From assembly GCA_964593905.1 (NCBI GenBank), contig CAZQLE010000238.1, forward strand, positions 1-5,047: 5,047 nucleotides of DNA, in the 5' to 3' direction. The notes below the pieces were generated by a model that saw only the letters and a list, made by a program, of their open reading frames with translations, did not search any database and had not been told where the DNA came from. A program made the position numbers and the translations under genes. The DNA is from CAZQLE01 sp964593905. Its GTDB lineage: Bacteria > Chloroflexota > Anaerolineae > Anaerolineales > Anaerolineaceae. The first letter of the stretch is position 1. Every line of letters starts with the position of its first letter. Below are positions 1 through 4,574 of this stretch, in pieces.

Positions 1-364
1 AATAAGCAATGCGCTGCGCATCCATCACCGCCAGATCCACCCCCTCGTGCGGGTCATCACTGCCCGGCGGCGGCGCGGTGTATGGGTTTGAGACCGATTC
101 GAGTAGGGCCGTGTAAGAATAGCCCTCAAACGGAGACCCTGCCCCGGCCAGAACCGGCGCAGACAGCGTTGGCATTGCCGTCGCTGGCAGCTCGGCCGGC
201 AACGCAGTGGGCGTCTCGCCGCTTTCAACAATCACATCAGCCTGTGCAGCAGCCACCGCCCCGGTTGGAAGAATGGTTGCGACAGCCGGTTGCCCCCCAC
301 AGGCGCTGACCGTCAGCAGCAGGAAAATCCACGCAAAACCGGAATTTTTTATTTTGTTAGACAT
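1..364 (-). CDS. M23-family peptidase-like lipoprotein, N-terminal part (runs off left edge)
   Basis: The reading frame opens with ATG at 364 on the minus strand and stays open for 121 codons to the window edge, so the C-terminal part is missing. Residues 1-21 form a lipoprotein signal peptide: basic start (Lys4, Lys6), hydrophobic core FAWIFLLLTV, then the lipobox VSAC with Cys22 as the lipidated residue. Residues 23-75 are a low-complexity Ala/Pro/Thr-rich spacer, suggesting a surface-tethered domain. Residues 93-113 read NPYTAPPPGSDDP followed by HEGVDLAV. His106 and Asp110 fit the H-x-G-x-D motif in which M23 (lysostaphin/LytM-type) metallopeptidases place their first two zinc ligands. 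The second zinc motif (HxH) would lie beyond the window, so peptidase activity is inferred. The likely role is cell-wall peptide cleavage or envelope scaffolding outside the membrane. A weak purine-rich ribosome site (AGGGTGGG) lies about 10 bases upstream. The gene diverges from serC. Lipoprotein nature is well supported; the M23 call rests on one motif. Confidence 0.72.
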   Translation of the reverse strand, partial: MSNKIKNSGFAWIFLLLTVSACGGQPAVATILPTGAVAAAQADVIVESGETPTALPAELPATAMPTLSAPVLAGAGSPFEGYSYTALLESVSNPYTAPPPGSDDPHEGVDLAVMDAQRIAY

Positions 365-401
365 ATCCCACGCCCACCCTGTCATTCAAGAAAAAGTACC
401 T

Positions 402-428
402 ACAAATCAGTGACATTTGTCTGACAAA
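402..428. promoter_or_regulatory. Overlapping inverted repeats, possible operator between divergent genes
   Basis: Two perfect inverted repeats share a half-site: ACAAAT (402-407) with ATTTGT (415-420) across 7 bases, and TTTGTC (416-421) with GACAAA (423-428) across 1 base. This gives three ACAAA/TTTGT half-sites in 27 bp. They sit just upstream of the -35 box of the serC promoter, about 40-66 bases before its predicted start point, and about 40-65 bases ahead of the divergent lipoprotein gene. That placement would suit an activator of serC or a repressor of the leftward gene. No regulator is identifiable from this window, and AT-rich intergenic DNA yields short repeats by chance. Confidence 0.35.
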
Positions 429-432
429 CCTA

Positions 433-461
433 TTGAATTATTCGCCAAACCTTTTTATAAT
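433..461 (+). promoter_or_regulatory. Sigma-70-type promoter of serC
   Basis: A -35 hexamer TTGAAT (433-438, four of six consensus bases) is separated by exactly 17 bp from a perfect -10 hexamer TATAAT (456-461). Transcription would start near 468, leaving a 5' leader of about 45 bases with the serC ribosome site at 501-506. This also argues against a serC start at 417, because translation cannot begin upstream of its own promoter. Confidence 0.7.
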
Positions 462-500
462 AAGGCTGGTAATTCCAATTCCCTGTTCGTATTCTGTCCA

Positions 501-506
501 AGAGGA
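501..506 (+). promoter_or_regulatory. Ribosome binding site deciding the serC start
   Basis: AGAGGA lies 6 bases before the ATG at 513. It supports this start over the in-frame TTG at 417, which has no such site and lies upstream of the -10 box. Confidence 0.75.
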
Positions 507-512
507 TCACAA

Positions 513-1580
513 ATGAAAAAACACAACTTTAATGCTGGACCGTCTATCCTGCCGCAGTATACCATTGATAAGTGTATTGAAGCCATTCAGAATTACGAAG
601 GCACCGGCCTTTCAGTTCTGGAGGTTTCACACCGCAGCAAAGAGTTTGATGCCACCATGGCGCAGGCCATTGATCTGTTCAAAGAACTCATCGAAGCACC
701 CGCGGGTTATCAGGTTATCTACGTCGGCGGTGGAGCAAGCACCCAGTTTTTGAGTGTTCCTTACAACCTGATGGAGAAAAAATCAGCCTATCTGGATACC
801 GGCTCATGGGCCGTCGCAGCCATCAAAGAAGCCAAGCTGTTCGGCGAAGTTTCTGTCGTTGCATCCTCTGCTGATAAGAAATACTCCTACGTCCCGAAGG
901 ACTATGTCATTCCCACCGATGCAGATTATTTCCACATCACATCCAACAACACCATCGAAGGCACCGAAATTCGCACCGATATGGACTGCCCGGTTCAACT
1001 GGTTGCCGATATGTCTTCCGATATCTTCAGCCGCCCGGTTGATGTCTCGAAATATGCTGTAATTTACGGTGGTGCGCAGAAGAACCTGGCCCCGGCCGGT
1101 GTAACCTTCGCCCTGATCAAAGAAGATATTCTGGGCAAAGTCTCCCGCCCGCTGCCGACCATGCTCGATTGGCGCATCCACATCAAGAAGGGCTCCATGT
1201 ACAATACCCCGCCGGTATTCGCTGTGTACGGCGCCCTCAAGACCATGGAATGGATCAAAGCCGAAGGCGGTGTGAAGGTTATGGAAAAACGCGCCATCGA
1301 ACGCGCCAATCTGCTCTATGGCGAAATCGACCGCAACAAGCTGTTTGTCAGCAACGTTCCCGAAGAAGATCGCTCACGCATGAATATCTGCTTCGTGCTG
1401 AAACCCGAATATGCCGAACTGGAAGAGGAATTCACCAACTTTGCGAAGAGCAAAGGCATGGTTGGCATCAAGGGTCATCGCTCGGTGGGCGGTTTCCGCG
1501 CCTCCTGCTACAATGCGCTGCCGGTGGAAAGCGTTAAAGCACTGGTTGACTGCATGAAAGAATTTGAAGCAGCACACTAA
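513..1580 (+). CDS. serC: Phosphoserine aminotransferase
   Basis: A cytoplasmic PLP enzyme of aminotransferase class V that converts 3-phosphohydroxypyruvate and glutamate to 3-phosphoserine and 2-oxoglutarate, step two of serine synthesis; it may also act on the vitamin B6 precursor as E. coli SerC does. The 355-residue length is normal for the family (about 360). The N-terminus MKKHNFNAGPSILP is the family signature. GGGAS (72-76) and GSW (97-99) lie in the cofactor phosphate and ring region. Asp166 in ADMSSD should pair with the pyridine nitrogen, and Lys190 in GAQKNLAPAG is the Schiff-base lysine, 24 residues later as in E. coli. GHRSVGGFRAS (321-331) supplies C-terminal arginines for substrate phosphate. 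ATG 513 was chosen because of its ribosome site and because earlier codons add 32 unrelated residues. It is first in an apparent operon with serA, 60 bp downstream. Sequence style (HITSNNTIEGTEI, MNICFV, GHRSVGGF) recalls Bacteroidetes SerC more than E. coli SerC. Confidence 0.96.
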   Translation: MKKHNFNAGPSILPQYTIDKCIEAIQNYEGTGLSVLEVSHRSKEFDATMAQAIDLFKELIEAPAGYQVIYVGGGASTQFLSVPYNLMEKKSAYLDTGSWAVAAIKEAKLFGEVSVVASSADKKYSYVPKDYVIPTDADYFHITSNNTIEGTEIRTDMDCPVQLVADMSSDIFSRPVDVSKYAVIYGGAQKNLAPAGVTFALIKEDILGKVSRPLPTMLDWRIHIKKGSMYNTPPVFAVYGALKTMEWIKAEGGVKVMEKRAIERANLLYGEIDRNKLFVSNVPEEDRSRMNICFVLKPEYAELEEEFTNFAKSKGMVGIKGHRSVGGFRASCYNALPVESVKALVDCMKEFEAAH

Positions 1581-1587
1581 TCAATCA

Positions 1588-1624
1588 AATCCTTCCCAAG
1601 GAACATCTTCGGGAAGGATTTTTT
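1588..1624 (+). terminator. Hairpin plus T-tract between serC and serA
   Basis: A perfect 10-bp stem, AATCCTTCCC (1588-1597) with GGGAAGGATT (1611-1620), encloses a 13-base loop and runs into six consecutive T (1619-1624). This is a standard intrinsic terminator. It lies 7 bases after the serC stop, and the serA ribosome site (AGGA, 1631-1634) begins 6 bases after the T-tract. There is no room for a promoter between hairpin and serA, so if the genes are co-transcribed the hairpin must be read through part of the time, or serA must use a promoter inside serC. Confidence 0.8.
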
Positions 1625-1640
1625 AAGAAAAGGATGTGAC

Positions 1641-2564
1641 ATGACAAAAGTACTGGTCGCCGCAGAAAAACCGTTTGCCGCTACTGCAACTGCCCAGATC
1701 CGCAAAGTGGTCGAAAGCGCAGGTTATGAATTCGCCCTGCTTGAAAAATATACCGACCCGGCTGACCTCCTGAAAGCCGCGGCAGATGCCGACGCGCTGA
1801 TCGTGCGCAGCGACATTGTCAACAAAGACGTTCTCGAAGCCGCCAAAAAGCTGAAAATCGTTGTGCGCGCCGGCGCCGGGTATGACAACCTCGACCTGGC
1901 CGGCTGCACCGAAAAAGGCGTGGTCGCCATGAACACCCCCGGCCAGAACTCCAACGCAGTTGCCGAACTGGCCATTGGCATGATGCTCTACCATGCCCGT
2001 GGTTTCTTCAATGGCAAATCTGGCTTTGAACTGCGCGGCAAGAGCCTGGGCCTTCATGCCTACGGCTTTGTCGGCAAAGCCGTAGCCGTCATTGCCCGCG
2101 GGTTGGGCATGACCGTTTATGCCTTTGACCCGTTTGTGGCCAAAGAAGCCATTGAAAAAGACGGCGTGACCCCTGTCGATTCTGCCGAAGAGCTCTACAG
2201 CAAGTGCAATTATGTGTCACTGCACATGCCCGCCAATGCCCAGACCAAAAACTCAATCAATCACGCGCTGCTCTCACGCATGCCCTCACCGGCCATTTTG
2301 GTCAACACCGCCCGCGCTGAAGTGATCAATGAAGAAGATCTGGTCAAAATGTTCGCCGAACGCAAAGATTTTGCCTATCTTTCTGACGTTGCTCCGGTGT
2401 GCAAACCCGAACTGGACGAGAAATTTGCCGGTCGTTTCTTCTTCACCCCCAAGAAAATGGGTGCGCAAACTGAAGAAGCCAACACCAACGCTGGCGTTGC
2501 TGCCGCCGTTCAAATTCAAAATTTCTTTGAAAAAGGCGACCGCAAGTTCCAGGTGAATAAGTAG
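1641..2564 (+). CDS. serA: D-3-phosphoglycerate dehydrogenase, short form without ACT domain
   Basis: A cytoplasmic NAD-dependent D-2-hydroxyacid dehydrogenase oxidising 3-phosphoglycerate to 3-phosphohydroxypyruvate, the entry step to serine. At 307 residues it has only the substrate and nucleotide domains; the C-terminal regulatory ACT domain of E. coli SerA (about 410 residues) is absent, so ACT-mediated serine feedback is not expected. Substrate-loop motifs are VRSD (55-58), RAGAGYDN (76-83) and NTPGQNSNAVAE (98-109). The dinucleotide loop reads AYGFVG (140-145), with Ala for the first Gly of GxGxxG, and Asp163 follows the second strand. Catalytic Arg225 sits in NTARAEV. The usual TPHxG catalytic-His motif instead reads TPKKMGAQT (269-277), giving Lys271/Lys272. 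This pattern matches the lysine-type (type III-K) enzyme described from Entamoeba histolytica and, from memory, Bacteroides SerA. The start has AGGA 6 bases upstream. The neighbour serC makes the role much more likely than another hydroxyacid dehydrogenase. Confidence 0.93.
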   Translation: MTKVLVAAEKPFAATATAQIRKVVESAGYEFALLEKYTDPADLLKAAADADALIVRSDIVNKDVLEAAKKLKIVVRAGAGYDNLDLAGCTEKGVVAMNTPGQNSNAVAELAIGMMLYHARGFFNGKSGFELRGKSLGLHAYGFVGKAVAVIARGLGMTVYAFDPFVAKEAIEKDGVTPVDSAEELYSKCNYVSLHMPANAQTKNSINHALLSRMPSPAILVNTARAEVINEEDLVKMFAERKDFAYLSDVAPVCKPELDEKFAGRFFFTPKKMGAQTEEANTNAGVAAAVQIQNFFEKGDRKFQVNK

Positions 2565-2583
2565 TCCGCTCAAGATGGATCAT

Positions 2584-2620
2584 GCCAGCCCCGTCAATAA
2601 TTGCGGGGCTGGTTTTTATT
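2584..2620 (+). terminator. Intrinsic terminator after serA
   Basis: A perfect 9-bp GC-rich stem, CCAGCCCCG (2585-2593) with CGGGGCTGG (2604-2612), has a 10-base loop that can close further (CAA with TTG) and is followed by TTTTTATT. It lies 20 bases after the serA stop and should end the serC-serA transcript. It also occupies the first codons of the longest reading frame of the downstream transporter, which argues that those codons are not translated. Confidence 0.88.
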
Positions 2621-2628
2621 CCAAACAA

Positions 2629-3516
2629 GTGATCGCGCTAGATACCCTTTCGTTATTATTTGGTCTGGGCGCCGCACTGCTGGGTGCGGCTTCCAATCTC
2701 ATGGCGCATAAGATTTTGGCGAAGGTTACGCTCAAAGATTATTTGAGTGTGAATTTTCTGTTTCTGGCCCTGATCATGCTTCCGCTTATGCCCTGGGCAT
2801 TTCAGTTTGAACGCACCGCTCAGGCCATTAAATTTTTTATCCTGGCCGGGTTGATCGATGCACTGGCAAATTATTTCTTTTTTCTATCCTTTCGCACTCT
2901 CAATGTAATCACAGCCAGTTCACTACTGGCTATCTCGCCACTATTTACCCTGGCGCTTCAACCCTGGTTGGGCAACACAGCCCAATGGTCGCCATCTTCT
3001 GTGCCAGGGGTCATAATCTGCGTCGGCGGCATCATCTGGCTTATCCGCTCAACCTCATCCCAAACTGACACCAAAAACGCAACCCGCCACCAGGTCTGGC
3101 AGTGGGTTTTCCCCATTTGCAGCGCCGCACTATTTGGCGCAAGCGTATTTTTAACCCGTAATTTATTTCTACAAGAAATCACCAATCCAATTAGCTACTA
3201 TTTTTTACGTTCACTCCTTTTGGCGGCGCTTTTTGGGGTATTTCAACGACCATCACTCGCCTGGCTTCAAACCCGGCTATTGCTTCCGTCTGTGGTTCGA
3301 GCCGTAATCGTCGTCGGGCAGTGGCTTTGCTTGCTGTATGGGTTCTTGTTAGCCGCCCCGGTCACAGTCAAAACACTCAGTGAAATTACCCCCTTATTTG
3401 TGCTCGGCTTCCAGATTCTCCAAAAAAGAGAAAAACCTTCGCTCAGTCTCATTGCTCCTGTGCTGCTGCTGGCAATTGGGATGATCCTGCTTACCATCCA
3501 GGCTGGATCGCAGTAA
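2629..3516 (+). CDS. EamA/DMT-superfamily membrane transporter
   Basis: An inner-membrane protein of 295 residues with about ten hydrophobic helices, the length and layout of EamA-domain drug/metabolite transporters: two five-helix repeats (roughly 5-138 and 150-290). Helices appear near 6-25, 38-58, 67-88, 93-112, 124-140, then five more in the second half. ISPLFTLAL (102-110) and SEITPLFVLGF (251-261) are the matching helix 4 and helix 9 segments. Members export amino acids, nucleotides or other small metabolites; the substrate cannot be read from sequence. The start is uncertain. ATG 2575 would give 18 extra polar residues encoded by the serA terminator. GTG 2629 gives a family-like N-terminus but has no Shine-Dalgarno sequence. 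ATG 2701 would remove helix 1. I chose GTG 2629 on protein grounds. No promoter is clear; the C39 lipoprotein gene follows after 38 bp and may be co-transcribed. Confidence 0.85.
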   Translation: MIALDTLSLLFGLGAALLGAASNLMAHKILAKVTLKDYLSVNFLFLALIMLPLMPWAFQFERTAQAIKFFILAGLIDALANYFFFLSFRTLNVITASSLLAISPLFTLALQPWLGNTAQWSPSSVPGVIICVGGIIWLIRSTSSQTDTKNATRHQVWQWVFPICSAALFGASVFLTRNLFLQEITNPISYYFLRSLLLAALFGVFQRPSLAWLQTRLLLPSVVRAVIVVGQWLCLLYGFLLAAPVTVKTLSEITPLFVLGFQILQKREKPSLSLIAPVLLLAIGMILLTIQAGSQ

Positions 3517-3534
3517 AATAATGCAAACAAAAAC

Positions 3535-3540
3535 AGGAGT
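3535..3540 (+). promoter_or_regulatory. Ribosome binding site of the C39 lipoprotein gene
   Basis: AGGAGT is a strong Shine-Dalgarno match but lies 14 bases before ATG 3555 and 11 before the adjacent in-frame TTG 3552. The frame is closed by TAA at 3540-3542, so these are the only conventional starts. The two choices differ by one residue. Confidence 0.6.
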
Positions 3541-3554
3541 AATTAATACCCTTG

Positions 3555-4352
3555 ATGCAGCGCTTACAGGTACTTCTAATCGTATGGATGCTTTGCGGAT
3601 TATCGCTCACCGCGTGCAGTCAGGCCGCACCTGCCTCGGCAGTGGCAGAACCTGATCTTTCAACGGCAACCGTTTCGGCCATTCCACCCACCGCAACGCC
3701 CACACAAACCCACACCCCCTCACCAACTCAACCTGTAGAGACGCCCACGCCAGAATGGACCGCTGCGCCGACAGCAACCGAAACCCCCGCTCTGCCGGAG
3801 GAATACTTTATCACCGAAATCAGCGGGCGGAAACAACATTTCCCTCTGGGGTGTGAGGCCAGTGTCTCGGCCGACCTGGCGGCCTACTACGGCATTACCA
3901 TCAATGAATTTGAATTCCAACATCGATTGCCCTTATCCGACAACCCTGAACTGGGCTTTGTCGGCAGTGTTAACAGCCCCTGGGGCCAGATTCCGCCCTA
4001 TGGATATGGCGTTCACGCCGCACCCATTGCGGCCCTGCTTAATGAGTACGGGCTTCCAGCGCGGGCCTATAAGAATTACACACTCGATCAGGTTAAAACA
4101 CAGCTCGCAGCCGGCAACCCGTTAATTGCCTGGGTGATCGGGAATATGGTCGGTGGGGTCCCGGCGGAATATACCGATAAAAGCGGGCACAAGGTTGTGG
4201 TAGCCGCGTATGAACATGTGGTCATCCTGACCGGCTATTCAAAAGATCGCATCCGCTATATGAATAACGGCCGCTTTTTTGAAGTGCCCTACGACGTATT
4301 CTTAAATTCATGGGGAGTGTTGGAAAACATGGTCGTAGTGGCCGAAAACTAA
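3555..4352 (+). CDS. C39-like cysteine peptidase lipoprotein
   Basis: A 265-residue exported lipoprotein. Residues 1-20 are the signal peptide and the lipobox LTAC places the lipidated residue at Cys21. Residues 33-80 are a Thr/Pro-rich spacer (TATPTQTHTPSPTQP) that holds the domain off the membrane. Residues 84-265 look like a stand-alone C39-like domain (C39_2 type): FPLGCEASVSADLAAYYG puts the candidate nucleophile Cys100 at the start of a helix, DNPELGFVG and GYGVHAAPIAALL are conserved middle segments, and HVVILTGY supplies His221 on a strand. The position that usually holds the third residue, an Asp followed by Pro, reads Asn237-Asn238. Unlike bacteriocin-exporter C39 domains, there is no fused ABC transporter and no precursor-peptide gene nearby, so the substrate is unknown. 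This architecture is common in Chloroflexota and Firmicutes. The fold call is good; catalysis is inferred. Confidence 0.82.
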   Translation: MQRLQVLLIVWMLCGLSLTACSQAAPASAVAEPDLSTATVSAIPPTATPTQTHTPSPTQPVETPTPEWTAAPTATETPALPEEYFITEISGRKQHFPLGCEASVSADLAAYYGITINEFEFQHRLPLSDNPELGFVGSVNSPWGQIPPYGYGVHAAPIAALLNEYGLPARAYKNYTLDQVKTQLAAGNPLIAWVIGNMVGGVPAEYTDKSGHKVVVAAYEHVVILTGYSKDRIRYMNNGRFFEVPYDVFLNSWGVLENMVVVAEN

Positions 4353-4374
4353 ACTTAAGACAGGGAATGGGGTC

Positions 4375-4404
4375 TTTCCAAAATCATTCTTTTTATGCTA
4401 AAAT
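4375..4404 (+). promoter_or_regulatory. Extended -10 promoter candidate upstream of the ABC-F gene
   Basis: TGCTAAAAT (4396-4404) combines the TG extension with a five-of-six -10 hexamer TAAAAT. A weak -35, TTTCCA (4375-4380), lies 18 bp upstream. Transcription would begin near 4411, leaving a leader of about 165 bases before the ABC-F start that includes the terminator at 4518-4546. This is the best promoter I see in the 222-bp gap, but AT-rich DNA gives such matches by chance. Confidence 0.45.
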
Positions 4405-4437
4405 TCTTGCAGGTAAACAGGGAAAGGTTTATTCGCA

Positions 4438-4458
4438 GTGACAAATAGCAGCCATTAA
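4438..4458 (+). CDS. Candidate leader peptide of six codons in the ABC-F leader
   Basis: GTG at 4438 opens a six-codon frame (MTNSSH) ending in TAA at 4456-4458. A purine-rich ribosome site, GGGAAAGG (4420-4427), lies 10 bases upstream. Its interest is positional: codons 3 and 4 (AAT AGC) can base-pair with the antiterminator strand further down. Short frames of this size arise by chance, so only the ribosome site and the pairing argue for it. Confidence 0.3.
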   Translation: MTNSSH

Positions 4459-4546
4459 TTTCAGAATTTTTTTGAGGCTATTACAAACGGGTTTGCCGTG
4501 ATTGCAACGCATACATCACACCGGAGGTAGTATCCTCCGGTGTTTT
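4444..4546 (+). promoter_or_regulatory. Putative attenuator with competing RNA helices ahead of ABC-F
   Basis: Three mutually exclusive pairings can be drawn by hand. Terminator: 4518-4527 with 4534-4543. Antiterminator: GAGGCTATTAC (4474-4484) with GTAGTATCCTC (4527-4537), nine Watson-Crick pairs, one G-U pair (4481 with 4530) and one mismatch (4478 with 4533), which would remove the 3' arm of the terminator. Anti-antiterminator: AATAGC (4444-4449) with GCTATT (4477-4482), six pairs, lying in codons of the candidate leader peptide. A ribosome held on that peptide would free the antiterminator and let RNA polymerase continue into the ABC-F gene. Ribosome-mediated attenuation of this kind is known for some antibiotic-resistance ABC-F genes; its presence here is inferred from pairing alone. 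Confidence 0.4.
4518..4546 (+). terminator. Intrinsic terminator just upstream of the ABC-F gene
   Basis: A perfect 10-bp stem, ACACCGGAGG (4518-4527) with CCTCCGGTGT (4534-4543), has a 6-base loop and is followed by TTTTAATTGTTT. The T-tract is modest but the stem is strong. It lies 166 bases after the C39 stop and 28 bases before the ABC-F ATG. It could simply end the C39 transcript, or act as the off-state of an attenuator for the ABC-F gene. Confidence 0.8.
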
Positions 4547-4574
4547 AATTGTTTAACCTGAAAGGCTGCTCTTT

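Noticed and set aside
395..427. Leftward promoter for the M23-like lipoprotein (TTGTCA on the minus strand, 427-422)
   Set aside because: The -35 match is good but no convincing -10 hexamer lies at 16-18 bp.
417..512. Upstream extension of serC from TTG 417
   Set aside because: It has no ribosome site, overlaps the -35 and -10 boxes, and adds 32 residues before the conserved MKKHNFNAGPS start.
804..1309. Long minus-strand open frames opposite serC
   Set aside because: Their translations resemble no protein I know, and they lie wholly within a conserved coding gene; they are by-products of codon usage on the other strand.
1623..2057. Minus-strand open frame opposite serA
   Set aside because: It is contained in the conserved serA sequence and has no domain or ribosome site of its own.
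4360..4380. Possible terminator directly after the C39 gene (GGAA with TTCC)
   Set aside because: Only four pairs with a large loop, so it is not a credible terminator.
4484..4499. Small hairpins CAAA/TTTG and ACGG/CCGT in the ABC-F leader
   Set aside because: Four-base stems are too weak to call on their own; they might nest within the antiterminator loop.
4528..4556. Extended -10 motif TGTTTTAAT (4541-4549) as the ABC-F promoter
   Set aside because: It would start transcription near 4556 and make the attenuator model unnecessary, so it is a real competitor. It has no -35 box at a usable distance and coincides with the terminator T-tract, so I rate it less likely, though not excluded.
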